Shown here in pieces: positions 20,684-31,837 of a stretch of 64,000 nt of DNA; the first letter of the stretch is position 1; each line of letters starts with the position of its first letter. Position numbers and translations under genes: made by a program. The DNA is taken from NCBI RefSeq assembly GCF_030066895.1, contig NZ_JASJAV010000020.1:62001-126000 (forward strand), in the 5' to 3' direction. The notes under the pieces were generated by a model. That model had not been told where the DNA came from. It was given only the letters and a program-made list of their open reading frames with translations, and did not search any database. This DNA is from Breoghania sp. Its GTDB lineage: Bacteria; Pseudomonadota; Alphaproteobacteria; Rhizobiales; Stappiaceae.

Positions 20684-22790
20684 GCGTCCTCTCCCCACGA
20701 GGTCTCGGCCAGCGTGATGATGATGTTGCCGTCTGCGTCCTGGCGCGCCGTGTCGCCGGGCTCGATGACGATGGTCGTATCCATCCGTTCCACGATGGCA
20801 GGCCCCTCGATTTCCGCATCGAACGGCAGGTAATCGCGCCAGTAGACGGGCGTCTCCTCAAAGCCGGCAAACCAACCTTGCGCGTGCCCGTTTTTGCCTC
20901 CGTCAAGGATGCCTTGCGCCCCGCAGGGTCGATCAGCAGAGACAGGTCGATCTCCTCGCGACGGCCGATGACGGAGGTGTTGACATTGACGAGGCTCGCC
21001 TTGATTTCCGGCAGTTCCACATGGAAGCGGTTGAAATAGGCTTCCTCGAAGAGCCGCTGCAGATCATCCACGCTCGGCCGCGCGCTCTCAAGCGGCACGC
21101 GCAGTAGGTGGGTCTGACCGATGAACTGCATATCGACGGAGACGAGTTCCTTCACGTCCTCGATGCGCACGTTCTCCTTTTCGATCAGTGCGCGGCCTTC
21201 CGCCGACTGCTGATCGAAAAGCGCATGCACGGCATTGATATCGAGCACTTCAAGCGGCTTGTTGACCGTGTTGACGAAGTCGTGCCGGAGATCGGCCACT
21301 ACGCAGCCAAGCGCATTGGTGATGCCGGGACGCGCAGGCACGAGAACGCGCGGCACGCCGAGTTCGCGCGCAATCGCGGTTGCATGCAGCGGGCCAGCAC
21401 CGCCAAAGGCAAAGAGCGCGAAGTCGCGAGGATCCTCACCGAGGCTGACGGACACCATCCGCACCGCATCCGCCATGCGCGTGTTGGCGATCCTGAGGAC
21501 GGCAGCAGCCGTCTCGATCGCATCGACACCCAACGGACGCCCGAGCTGGTCCGCAAAAGCCGCCTCGATATCGGCAAGCGATACGGTGCCGAAAACGGAA
21601 TTGAGCTTTTCTGGGTTCATCCGCCCGAGCAACAGATTGGCATCCGAAATCGTCGGCCGCTTACCGCCGCGCCCGTAGCAGATCGGCCCCGGCGTCGATC
21701 CCGCGCTTTCCGGCCCGACCTGCAGCAATCCGGCCTCCGTCACCCGCGCAATCGAGCCGCTGCCCGCCCCCACCGTACGCACGTCCACCATCGGCACGTG
21801 GATCGACATGGCGTATTCGATCTCATTGGAGATAGCAGGTTCCGCATTGCGGATGAGTGCGACGTCGGTCGAGATGCCGCCCATGTCATAGGTGAGCAGA
21901 TTGGTGATGCCGGCCCGGCGCCCGGTTGTTGCCGCTGCCATGACACCGGAGGCTGGTTCCGACATCACGGTCTTTACCGCCTCGATCGCCACCCGGCGCG
22001 CCGACACCATGCCGCCGTTGCCGTTCATCACCAGCACGTCATGACGATAGCCTTCCTGCGCCAGTTGATCGGCGAGCCGCTCAACATAACGGCGCAGTAG
22101 CGGCTGGACGGAGGCATTGATCGCCGCTGTCACCCCGCGCTCGAATTCCCGGCTTTCCGACAACAACGCATGGCCGAGTGTGATGTTCTCGTTCGGCCAG
22201 ATCTCCGCCGCGATCTCGCCTGCGCGGATCTCATGCGCGGAGTTGGCGTAGGAATGAAGGAAATGGATGACCAGCGCCTCGCAGCCCTTGTCGATCAGAT
22301 CCTTCAAAGCGGAACGCAGGGCATCCTCGTCGAGCGGCACCAGTTCGTTGCCGTCGGCATCGAAACGCTCGGGCACTTCAAGCCGCAGATCGCGCGGGAT
22401 GATGGGCACGAAATGACCCTTCATGCCGTAGGCGTTGGGACGGGTGCGGCGCCCCAACTCTAGCACGTCGCGGAACCCGGCCGTGGTGATGAGCCCGGTC
22501 TTGCAGAGATTGCGCTCCAGAACCGCGTTCGTCGTTGTGGTCGTGCCATGGACGATCAGATCGAGCGCGACGAGATCCGCATCGGTCGAATGCAGCGCGT
22601 TGAGAACGCCGAAGGCCTGATTGTCGAGCGTCGTCGGCGTCTTGGCGAGACGCCCCGCCCGCGCGCCAGCATCGAACAGGACGAGATCGGTGAAGGTGCC
22701 GCCGACATCAACGCCTACCACGAGAGAGGGCCCTGCGGAGGAGACGTTCTCGGACATTTGCGAAGGGGCGGCCAGGGAGGACACGCTCAT
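20680..22790 (-). CDS. hyuA: Hydantoinase A/oxoprolinase family protein (HyuA; frameshift near 3' end)
   Basis: This protein of about 703 residues starts at ATG 22790 ([20 protein letters not shown]). The ATPase signature of the acetate-kinase/hsp70 fold is at the N-terminus ([19 protein letters not shown]). A second phosphate motif is at [15 protein letters not shown], and [13 protein letters not shown] is the catalytic-domain motif. GSGSIARV and the late [19 protein letters not shown] are further family signatures. The only break is near 20870 (after TGTRKV); the restored tail reads [19 protein letters not shown] and ends with TGA overlapping the hyuB ATG. It phosphorylates the cyclic amide carbonyl before HyuB completes hydrolysis. 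About 80 bases separate it from the molybdenum hydroxylase gene, all in one minus-strand operon. Confidence 0.86.
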
Positions 22791-22869
22791 GTATCGGGTC
22801 TTCTCGTTGATGGTTGGGAAATCGATGCCGGGCACGAGAGATCGCGCCCGGCGGCATGAACCGGTCGGC

Positions 22870-25585
22870 TCAGGCCACGGAGGCTTTGGCGCGGATGGCT
22901 TCGAAAACCTTGTCGGGCGTGGCTGGCAGATTGCAAACCCGCGCCCCCCAGGCATCCGTTATGACATTGAGGATCGAGAACACAGTCGGGATCAGGCAAT
23001 GTTCGCCGAGCCCCTTTTGCCCCGTAAGGCCCGTGCTCGTCGCCCGTCTCCAGAATGAGCACGTCGATGGGCGGCACGTCGCCGATTGTCGGGATCAGAT
23101 AGTCGTGCAGGTTCTCCGTTCGCCCGGGGAGGAACTCTTCCATCAGGGCCAGCCCAATCGCTTGCGCGACCCCGCCATGCACGACCTTCAACCAGCAGCG
23201 GATTGATCGCCTGGCCAACATCGTGCGCAGCGGTGATCTTCAGAAGCTTCACGGTGCCAAGCTCCATGTCGACCTCAAGCTCGGTGACATGCACCGTGGT
23301 GCCGAAGACCGCGTAAGGATCGCCCTGCCCGTTTTCATCGAGCGGAGAGGTCGGCGGATCGTAGCTCTCCACCGCTTCCAGCACATAAGTCGCATTATCC
23401 GGGTGACGCGAGGTGAGATCGATGATCCGCTCGCCCGCCGCATCACGTGCAACAATGGTCGCGCCTGCAATCGCCAGCTCCGCATCGTCGGAGACATTGC
23501 CGAACCGAAGGATCCGGGCCCGCAACGCCTCGCCGCACAGCCGGGCTGCATTGCCGGAAATGAAGATCTGACGGCTGCGGACTTCTTGCCCGCATCCGGC
23601 GTCACGTCCGTATCAGGCCCGACAATCGAAATCGCCTCGATCGGCAGCCCGAGAGCGGTCGCGCCCTGATTGCAATATGATCTTGCCCGCCCGCGTGACG
23701 CCTGCGCCGATCGTCGACGGATTGGATATGGAGGTATTGCCGCAACCGTACCAACCGCCCGCAATGCCGACGCCGCGCCGGATCGGCCCGTCCGTTTCCT
23801 TGTTGAAGACTTCGGCGTCCGCTAGAGCCCGCTTCCAGTGCGGCTCCAGCGCATCGAAACAATCGATGATACCCATGCCCTCGTTGAAGACCTGACCGGT
23901 CACGGTCGGATCGCGCCGTTACGAAACGCGTTCTTGCGGCAGAATTCCAGCCGGTCCATGCCGAATGCGCGGGCGAGATCGTCGTAAAGCGGCTCCTGCG
24001 CAAGGGTCGATTGCGGCACGCCGAAGCGGCGGAAGGCTCCCGCGGGAGGAGTATTGGTATGCATGCCCACGCTGCGAGCCACGTAATTGGGCGTGCAATA
24101 AGGACCAAAGGCATGGATCGGCACGCAGTTGGCAACCGTCGCCCCCCAGCTCGCATAGGCCGCCCCGGTGTTGAACGTTCCGTCGAAATCGACGGCGACG
24201 ATGGAGCCGTCGGCCGCCGCCCCGATCTTCATGGTGATGTCGGAGGGACGGCGCTTGGTGGACGAGGATATGGATTCGGTGCGCGAATAGGTGATGCGTA
24301 CCGGCCGGTTCATCAGCCAGGCGGCGAGCGCCGCATAGGACTGTGCGGTGAGATCGAGCTTGGAGCCGAACCCGCCGCCGACCGCCGTCGGCACCACCCG
24401 GATCGCGTCGGGCGACAGCCCCAGAAATTCGGAAAGCCCGACTCGGTTCATGAAGGGGGTTTGAGTGCAGCAATGAAATTCCAACCGATCCCCACGCCGC
24501 ACGGCATAGCCAGCCTCCGGCTCAATATAGCCGTGCTCGACAAAGCCGGTCGAGAAATGCCCTTCGACGATGACGGCAGCCCCCGGCATGGCCGCATCCG
24601 GATCGCCGTGCTTGACGAAGCCGCGACACATCACGTTGTCAGCGCGGCTCTCATGCAGATCCTCGATTTCCGTTGCCTCATCCGGCACAAGCGCCGCCTT
24701 GAGTGGGGTGAAGGTCACCGGGAATGCGGAAAGATCGAGCGCCTTGACGATATCGACCGGGCCGACAATCGCAGCAACCGCCTCGCCCTTGAAGCGGGCC
24801 TCGCCGTCCGCGAACATCGGCTGATCCTCGAAGCCGGGGATGACGCCGAAACAATTCTCACCGGGCACATCGGCCGCGCTCAGCACCAGATCGAGGCCGT
24901 TCGCGCACTTATAGCTCTCAAGATCGCCGAATTCGAAGGCCGCGCGATGATGCGGGCTGCGAATGACCTTCACCGCCAACGCATCGGCCGGTGCGGCGTC
25001 GTCGCCAAACACTTCCGAGCCGGAAACCTTCGGTCATCCATCGATGCGCGCCTTGGCCGTACCGACGCCGCCGGGTGCCACATCGGGCCTCATGTCGGCA
25101 CCGGTGTGGCCCGCATCCATCACCGCATCGATGATCTTGCGATAGCCCGTGCACCGGCACAGCACACCGCCGAGCGCATCGCGGACCTCGACTTCCTCGG
25201 GTGCCGGATTTTCGCGCAGCAAGGCCACGGCGGAAACCATCATGCCCGGCGTACAGATCCCGCATTGCGCCGCCTGATGACGCTGGAAGGCATAGGCAAG
25301 CTGGCGGGCCTGAGGGTCGTTCGCCACAAAATCGGCCTGCGTCTCGACTGTTGCGTCCTCGACCTGACCGAGCGCGGTCGTGCACGAACACACTGCAACC
25401 CCGTCAATCAGTACCGTGCAGGCATCGCAATCGCCCGCATCGCAGCCGACCTTGACGTCCTTCGTCCCGCCGTGTTCGCACAGCGCATGGGACAGCCGTT
25501 CCGCAGGCGAGGTGTCCAGATGAACAGGCCTTCCGTTCAGGAGAAATGAAACGCCGACAGGCGCCTCCACATCCACAAGAGCCAT
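22870..25585 (-). CDS. Molybdenum hydroxylase: fused 2Fe-2S small subunit and molybdopterin-binding large subunit (broken)
   Basis: The first 165 residues are a CoxS/XdhA-type small subunit. A plant-type 2Fe-2S site (CDAGDCDAC then CSC) and the second cluster (CGICTPGM and CRCTGY) are complete. Without leaving the frame, the sequence continues as the large subunit (RIDG, TGA at 25034-25036, [12 protein letters not shown]), so this is one fused polypeptide with an Arg codon (CGA) reading TGA. Large-subunit landmarks are [24 protein letters not shown] and the catalytic Glu segment GAKGLGE, which is shifted out of frame by one G near 23020. Further shifts lie near 23905, 23650, 23530 and 23180. 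The enzyme would hydroxylate an N-heterocycle or purine-like ring, passing electrons through the clusters to the FAD subunit encoded next to it. Confidence 0.82.
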
Positions 25586-25586
25586 G

Positions 25587-26418
25587 TCATGCCCCTCCCT
25601 TAGCCGCGGCGACGATCGTTCGGCAGATCAGTTCGCGCGCCGCATGCCGCCTGTAGGCCGCCCGCGCACGCACATCATCGATAGGTGTCAGCGGAGCGAG
25701 AGCCCCTTCACTCAGCGTTGTTTTCAGCGCGGCCGTGTCCGGCCGCAGCCCGACGAACTCCGGCAACCGGGTCGCAACCGCCGAGCAGGCTCCGACCGCA
25801 ATCGCCGGATCCGCGATCAGGCCGTCCGCATCGAGATCCAGCGACACGGCGACCATCGCAATCGAGATCACCAGATAGCGCCGCGCCCCGAGCTTCAGGA
25901 ATGCCGAGCACCGTCCCTCCCGCTCCCGCACGAAGATCGCGGTGACGATTTCGCCCGGCTCCAGAGCCGTGGCGCGCACGCCCGTGATGTAAGGAGGAGA
26001 GAGGAATGACGCGAACATCCGAGTGTCCGGAGACCTCGACTTGCGCATCGAGGGAGAGCAGAGGCGGCACACCGTCAGCGGCCGGCGAGGCGTTGCACAG
26101 ATTGCCCGCGATCGTGCCCGCATTCTGGATCTGGATGGAGCCGACCTCACGTGCCGCCTGACGCAGAGCGTCGAATTGCGACGGCAGTTCGGCCCGCGCA
26201 ATCGTCGACCAGGTCGTCATCGCGCCGAAGCGCCATGTTTCGTCGTGAACGGAAATGCCTGAGAGTTCTCCGATCCGGCTAAGATACACGATCGTATCGC
26301 GGGAGGTCATGCCGCCCAGTGCCGGAAAGAAATCGGTTCCGCCAGCCAGAATTCGGGCAGGCTCAACCGCGATCAGGTTCAAGGCATTCTCTAGCGTCTC
26401 TGGCCAGTGGAACTGCAT
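25587..26418 (-). CDS. Molybdenum hydroxylase FAD-binding subunit (CoxM-like; frameshifted)
   Basis: It starts at ATG 26418 behind GAGGGAGAC. The readable 277 residues show the FAD-binding motifs of the xanthine dehydrogenase family: ARILAGGTDFFPAL near residue 25 and the second motif QIQNAGTIAGNLCNASPAAD near 110. The C-terminal CO-dehydrogenase flavoprotein domain has GEIVTAIFV and FLKLGARRYLVISI. One frame change near 26005 separates VSGHSDVRVIPLSS from PPYITGVRATALE. It ends two bases before the start of the fused 2Fe-2S/Mo gene. It is the first gene of the minus-strand operon FAD-(2Fe-2S/Mo)-hyuA-hyuB and lies behind the operator at 26439. Confidence 0.82.
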
Positions 26419-26438
26419 TGTCTCCCTCAACACAATCA

Positions 26439-26454
26439 TTTGTATACTAACAAA
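26439..26454. promoter_or_regulatory. Palindromic operator TTTGT-n6-ACAAA, copy 1
   Basis: TTTGTATACTAACAAA is a perfect 5-bp inverted repeat around a six-base centre, 21 bases upstream of the FAD-subunit start. Its first 13 bases recur at 26552 and, with one change, at 27573. The position next to the minus-strand operon promoter and the symmetry make a repressor site likely. The GTATAC core fits GntR/FCD-type regulators. Confidence 0.68.
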
Positions 26455-26551
26455 GTAGATTCGCAAGGATCGGCGACTGTCAAGCTTAGCCCGGAGGCAC
26501 CGCTGCGCAAATTTTCAGCATGCTTTTTTGTTTGCAAGGCTTGCTTTTTAA

Positions 26552-26567
26552 TTTGTATACTAACGAT
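26552..26567. promoter_or_regulatory. Operator-like repeat TTTGTATACTAACGAT, copy 2
   Basis: This is identical to copy 1 over the first 13 bases, in the same orientation, in the divergent spacer and 62 bases before the reductase ATG at 26629. It lies in an AT-rich stretch that probably holds the plus-strand promoter. Its right arm is less symmetric than copy 1. Confidence 0.62.
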
Positions 26568-26628
26568 AATCGACCCTAACGGAAAATTCCCGATCCGCCA
26601 ATCCCGACCTCGAGGCCCGGAGCGACAG

Positions 26629-27458
26629 ATGTCCGATACTCTTGCAAGCGACGCCCCCCCATTCTTGAAGGCAAGCCCTCCCCCTTCGCCGTTCTGGCGG
26701 GCTGCTACGCACTGACCGTGCGCGAGGTGCAGCACTATACCGACCGGCTGTTCCGCTTCCGGGTGGCCCGGCCGCAGGCGCTGCGCTTTCGCTTCGGCGA
26801 GTTCGTGATGAACGGCCTCCCCAACGCCGAACGCTCCGTCTTCCGTGCCTATTCCGTCGCAAGTCCGACCTGGGACGAGGAGCTTGAATTCTTCTCCATC
26901 AAGGTGCCCGACGGTCCCCTGACCGAGCATCTGCAGAAAATCCGCGTCGGTAACACGCTCCGAATGCGCAAGAAACCCACGGGAACGCTGGTGAACGACG
27001 CCCTGACACCGGGCAAACGTCTTTGGATGTTCTCCACCGGCATCGCGCCCTTTGCCAGCCTCATCCGCAATCCCGAGACCTACGAAAAGTTCGACACCGT
27101 TATCCTCACCCACGGCTGCCGTTTTGTCGACGAACTGAAATACGGGCAGGACCTGGTCGCGGCACTTCGGGAAGATCCTCTGATCGGCGAGCTCGTCGAA
27201 GGCCGCCGCCTCCACTATCCCACCGTGACCCGCGAACCGTTCAAGCGCCAGGGCTGCATCACCGACCTGATCACCTCCGGCAAACGGTTTGAGGATCTCG
27301 GCTTTCCGCGCATGGGACCGGAGGAGGATCGCGCCATGATCTGCGGCTCCATGGCCATGCTGAAAGACACCAAAGACCTGTGCCTAAGCCACGGTCTGGA
27401 GGAAGGGGCCAACAACAAGCCCGCACAGTTCGTGGTCGAACGCGCATTCGTCGACTGA
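26629..27458 (+). CDS. fpr: Ferredoxin/flavodoxin-NADP+ reductase (frameshift near start)
   Basis: The readable protein has about 276 residues, starting MSDTLASDAPP and, after a one-base loss in the C run at 26653-26659, continuing ILEGKPSPFAVLAGCYALTV. The FAD site is RAYSVASP, followed by LEFFSIKVPDGPLT. The NADP site includes GKRLWMFSTGIAPFASLI and CGSMAMLKDTKDLC, and the C-terminus VVERAFVD fits bacterial Fpr (VE-type ends). It moves electrons between NADP(H) and ferredoxin. The 6-hydroxynicotinate-reductase-like Fe-S protein encoded directly downstream is the probable electron acceptor system, since that enzyme class uses reduced ferredoxin. It lies behind operator copy 2. Confidence 0.84.
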
Positions 27459-27572
27459 AGAAGCGGCTATATCGTCTCGAATACCGTCAAGTGACGCGAT
27501 TTTTGGCATCTCTGCTCAGCAAATCAGCGATTCCGCTACGCAAATCCCGTTGACGAATTTTTCCAAAACATG

Positions 27573-27588
27573 TTTGCATACTAACGAA
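27573..27588. promoter_or_regulatory. Operator-like repeat TTTGCATACTAACGAA, copy 3
   Basis: This differs from copy 2 by one base in the first 13 (C for T). It ends on the A of an ATG at 27588 and lies 15 bases before the GTG used for the next gene. A regulator bound here would block transcription or translation of that gene separately from the reductase gene. Confidence 0.58.
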
Positions 27589-27602
27589 TGAAGGGGCGAC
27601 TA

Positions 27603-28998
27603 GTGACTGTAGCCAACGCCAAGCCGGAAAAGATCCGCTGCGACGCCTGCCCGGCCATGTGCTACATCGCCGCCGGTCGCTCCGGCGCCTGCGACCGCTA
27701 TACCAACGAGGACGGCAAGCTCGTCCGCCTCAACCCGCTGAAGATCCTGGAAAACGCGGCCGAGAACGGCGGAGAAATTGTCCCCTTCCTGGAACGCGAG
27801 TGGGAGGGCGAGATCCTGCCCGGACCGGAGACCTTCGTCAACGCCATCGGCGCGGGCACCACCTATCCTGACTACAAGCCCGCCCCCTTCATCGTCGCCT
27901 CCGAGACCGACGGCGTCGACATGGTCACCGTCGTGACCGAGGGCATTTTCAGCTATTGCGGCGTGAAGCTGAAGATCGACACCGACCGGCATCTGGACAA
28001 CGAATGCGCGCCCGTGCGCGCCGACGGTGAAGTGATCGGCCATGTCACCACCTCCGAATACGGCAGCCAGATACTGGCGCTCGGCGGCGTTCACCACCTG
28101 ACCGGCGGCACCAAGAAGGAAGGCCGCGTCACCCGCGCCACCATGCTCAGCTTGTGCAACGGCGAGGCGGCCAATCTCACCATCGACGGCGGCGCGGAAC
28201 TCACCGTGCAGGCAGGAAAGCCGCTCGTCATCAACGGCGCGCTCGAGGAGCGCATGCGGGTCGGCTGCAGCTCAGCCACCGTCGGCATGTTCGCGGCCCA
28301 ATGGAAAGGTCTGGTGGACGATGTCATCGTGGTCGACGATCACATCACCGGCGTCATGTCGGAACATTAGGTGGGCAAGGTGATCGGTTGGCAGCCGACC
28401 GGCATCAAGATCAACGGTCGCCGCTCCACGCCGGGCCGCTATTTCCAGGTCACAGAACCCGGCACGGGCTGAGGCGAAACGGACCTGACCGACCCGCTCA
28501 AAATCATCGGCGCCTTCGATCCCAAGACCGCGAAGCCCGGCCTGTCCCTGCTGATGGTCTCCACCAACGGCGAGCACGCGGCCTATTTCGAGCTCGATGA
28601 AAATCTCGTGCCCGTGGAACACGACATGCCGGAGCGGCTCCTGCCCTCCGTGCAACGCATCGAGGAGAACTGCGAGCCGGCCCTCACCTCCGTCCTCTTC
28701 ATGGCGGGTGCGGGCGGATCGCTGCGCTCCGGCGTCACAGAACACTCGGTCGACCTCACCCGCTCGGTGCAAAACGCACTGACCTATGTCTCGTCGGGCG
28801 GAGCCCCCGTCTTCATCTGGCCGGGCGGCGGCATCACCTTCATGGTGGACGTCACCCGCCTGCCGAAAAACGCCTTCGGCTACGTGCCCACCCCGGCGCT
28901 CGGCGGACACATGGATTACGTTATGCCCATATCGGAGGCCCTGGAAGGCAAGACCAGACGCCAGGGCGACCATGTCCTGAAAGGACGGAGCGGGGGTG
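27603..28998 (+). CDS. 6-hydroxynicotinate reductase-like Fe-S protein (two in-frame stops)
   Basis: I chose GTG 27603, which has AAGGGG eight bases upstream, rather than ATG 27588, which overlaps an operator and has no ribosome site. The N-terminus carries a Cys cluster (CDACPAMC then CDRY), an iron-sulphur site. The body contains SETDGVDMVTVVTEGIFSYC, VDDHITGVMSEH and PVFIWPGGGITFMVDV. TAG at 28368-28370 (probably Gln) and TGA at 28470-28472 (Trp in PGTGWGETD) interrupt it in frame. The family takes its name from the enzyme of Eubacterium barkeri that reduces 6-hydroxynicotinate to 1,4,5,6-tetrahydro-6-oxonicotinate with reduced ferredoxin; identity of the substrate here is inferred. The segment between VPTPAL and GGHMDYVMP looks shortened. 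The 3' end is approximate and seems to overlap the next start. Confidence 0.74.
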
Positions 28999-29877
28999 AC
29001 GCGCTCCGGCGACAATCCCTCGCCGACGGACCCCGACAACTACACCTGCAACATGGCCCCATAGACCTTGTCCTGGAGGCCAAAGGCCCGCGCGAGGAGG
29101 TCACCCACGCCTATATCCAGGCGCGCGATGCGTTCGAAACGGTTCTCGATGATCTCGTCGATGAACTGCCCCGGCTAAGGAAACCCCCGGGCGCACGCTC
29201 CGACGGTGCAGTGGCGCGGCAGATGCACGATGCCGTCGCCCCCCTATCGCCCCGAATACATCACCCCCATGGCAGCCGTTGCCGGAAGCGTTGGGGATCA
29301 CGTTCTGGCCTGCATGATACGCGGGCGGTACCTCGCCCGCACCTACGTGAACAATGGCGGCTATATCGCCCTTCACCTGCGCGAAGGCGTATTCCGGGTC
29401 GGGATCTGCGACAATCCCGTGACCGGCGAGGCAGGCGGGGTCGTTCTGGTGCGCCCGAAAGACGAGATCGGTGGCATCGCGACAAGCGGCTGGCGCGATC
29501 GCTCCCATTCTCTCGGCATCGCCGATGCCGTGACCATTCTGGCGCAAAGCGCGGCAGAGGCCGATGCGGCGGCGACCATGATCGCCAATGCGGTCGATCT
29601 GCCCAGCTCCCCGCTCGTTTCCCGCGAACCCGCCAATATGCTCAGCCCGGACAGCGATTTGGGTGAACGGCTCGTGACAATGGGCGTCGGAGATCTGACA
29701 CGATCCGATATCGAGCAGGCTCTCGCCAACGGCAAACGGATGGCCCGCGCCTATCGGGAACGCGGTCTCTTCCGCGCGGCCTATCTTGACCTTGGCGGAG
29801 AGCGCCGCATCGTCACTCATGAAACCAGACGACTGCACACAAGAACCCACTTCCGGGAGGAACCCATCTGTCCCTGA
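28996..29877 (+). CDS. UPF0280 family protein (ApbE-superfamily; frameshifted)
   Basis: The probable start is GTG 28996. Restoring one missing base near 29012 gives MTRSRRQSLADGPRQLHLQH, and GPIDLVLEAKGPREEV follows. The frame changes again in a six-C run near 29242, after MHDAVAP. The second half has the family core ITPMAAVAGSVGDHVL, VNNGGYIALHL, GICDNPVTGE, GIATSGWRDRSHSLGIADAV and SPDSDLGERLVTMGV. UPF0280 (COG2122) is related to the flavin transferase ApbE, but no activity is established. The repeated presence of such a gene beside a 6-hydroxynicotinate-reductase-like gene suggests a role in maturing or supporting that enzyme, for example by flavin attachment; this is inference. About 293 residues. 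Confidence 0.7.
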
Positions 29878-30447
29878 ACCCATTTTGCGCAAGCGCGTCA
29901 CCATCGTTGAAGAAATTTTCCATGAAGGCGGCCCCATCGCCGACAAACCCGCGCGCCGCGATCCTTGCCATCATCAAGAACCCCTTTGCCGGCAAATATG
30001 TCGAAGACATCACCGGTTTCATGGATGGTCTGAAGCCGCTCGCACTTTCCATGACCAAGGATCTGGTCGATGCGCTCGGCGGTGATCCGTCCGTGGTCGA
30101 AGGCTATGGCAAGGGCGCCATCGTGGGCGCTACCGGAGAACTGGAACACGGCGCGCTGTGGCATGTGCCGGGCGGCTATTCCATGCGCGAGATCCTGCCC
30201 GCTTCCAACGCCATCGTGCCGTCCGCCAAGAAGGTCGGCGGCTTCGGTGCACGACTTGACGTCCATCACCCACACCAACGCCTCCTTCGTGTGCTCGCAT
30301 TTCGACGCCATGGAGGTGGGCATTCCCGACAGCCCCCACGCCGACGAGATCATGCTGGCGCTGGTCATGACCACCGGCTCGCGCATCCACGCCCGCGTCG
30401 GCGGGCTCAAGGCGTCCGAGATCAAGGGGGAGGACGGCCTGAGATAG
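29819..30447 (+). CDS. Amino acid synthesis family protein (DUF1185; frameshifted)
   Basis: The readable protein of about 209 residues starts at ATG 29819, inside the end of the preceding gene, or at a later start. The conserved part begins LRKRVTIVEEIFHEGGPIAD. A frame change near 29950 leads to AAILAIIKNPFAGKYVEDIT and GKGAIVGATGELEHGALWHV. A second near 30245 leads to ITHTNASFVCSHFDAMEVGI and VMTTGSRIHARVGG. The family (PF06684-type) is small and basic, with structures known but no proven reaction. It is often encoded with pyrimidine or heterocycle degradation genes and amide hydrolases, which suits this neighbourhood. Function is not assigned. Confidence 0.7.
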
Positions 30448-30619
30448 AGCGACCCCATCAGCGAAACACATCGGGGCAGCCCGTAACGCTGCGACAAAGA
30501 CAGCTGCGGACATGTCCATCGCGAACAAAACACGGCAGAAATCGGTATAGCCCGACCACCTTCCTTACCAACAGAACGGTCACAAAGATCGCGCACGCGA
30601 CAACCAGAAAGAGGGATCA

Positions 30620-31822
30620 ATGAAGAAGCTCATCACCACGGTGACAATCGCCGCTACCGCCCTTGTTGCGACCAGCGCGGCCATGGCCGCCGACAGCATC
30701 AAGATCGGCGACATCAACCACTTCAAGCAGCTCGCTGCTTTTGCAGAGCCCTATCGTCTGGGCATGGAACTGGCCGCGTCCCAGATCAACAAGGCGGGCG
30801 GCGTGCTCGGCAAGCCGATCGAGTTCATTCACCGCGACGACGACGGCAAGCCGGGCGATGCCGTCAAGATCGCCGAGGAACTGATGACCCGCGACGGCGC
30901 CGTCATACTGACCGGCTCCATCCTGTTGAATGTCGGACTGGCGATTTCCTCCTATGCCGGTCAGAAGGGCTACATCTATCTGGCCGCCGAACCGCTGGCC
31001 GACGACATCGTCTGGGAAGCGGGGAACAAGTACACGTTCCGTCTGCGCACCTCCACCTACGTGCAGGCCGCCATGCTTGCGAAAGAGGCGGCCAGACCGA
31101 CGCCGTCAATTACGCGACGATCGCCCCCAACTACGCCTACGGCAAGGCTGCCGTCGAGACCTTCAAGAAGAACCTGAAGGCTTTGAATCCCGACGTGGAA
31201 TTCGTCACCGAACAGTGGCCCCCGCTCTTCAAGATCGACGCAAGCGCCGAGGTCCAGGCGCTGGAACGCACCAAGCCGGACACCATCTACAACGTCACCT
31301 TCGGCACCGACCTGCAGAAGTTCGTGCGTGAAAGCGCGACGCGCGGCCTCTTCGAGGGACGCAAGGTCTACGGCCTTCTGACCGGCGAACCGGAATATCT
31401 TGACCCGCTCGGCGCCGAATCCCCCGAAGGCTGGTTTGTCACCGGTTACCCCTGGTACGCGATCACCGACGGCCCGGCGAAGGAATTCGTCGACGCCTAC
31501 ATGGAAGCCTACCCGGACGAGACGCCGAAGGTCGACAGCCTGGTCGGCTACATGGCGGCCAAGTCCATCGCCGCGGTGATCACCAAGGCCGGCTCCACCG
31601 ATACCGACGCTCTGCTGGAAGCCTTCAAGGACCTGAAGGTCGAGACGCCGATGGGCGAGATCACCTATCGCTCGCTCGACCATCAGTCGACCATAGGCGC
31701 CTATGTCGGCACCACGGCCCTGAAGGCCGGCAAGGGCGTGATGGTCGACCGGTCCTACAAGGACCCCGACCCCCTACATGCCGAGCGACTAAGAAATCAA
31801 GAAGATGCGCCCGGCGGACTAA
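30620..31822 (+). CDS. Branched-chain-type ABC importer, substrate-binding protein (broken)
   Basis: ATG 30620 follows GAGGGATCA. A Sec signal (MKKLITTVTIAATALVATSA, cleaved after AMA) precedes the mature start ADSIKIGDINHFK. The periplasmic-binding fold is recognisable from IGDINHFKQLAAFAEPYRLG, EELMTRDGAVILTGSILLNV and the WPPLFKIDASAEVQALERTK segment. The frame changes near 31090 (after KEAA), and the last 15 codons carry extra changes (MPSD, TAA, EIKKMRPAD). This subfamily lacks the Cys pair of LivJ and is frequent beside aromatic or heterocycle catabolic genes, so the ligand may be the ring compound degraded by the adjacent enzymes. A strong hairpin follows, before the permease gene. Confidence 0.76.
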
Positions 31823-31837
31823 TCTCCGACCGCCTTG

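Noticed and set aside
24011..25549. 512-codon plus-strand open frame in the molybdenum hydroxylase region
   Set aside because: It lies opposite the clear 2Fe-2S and Mo-binding domains and has no recognisable features.
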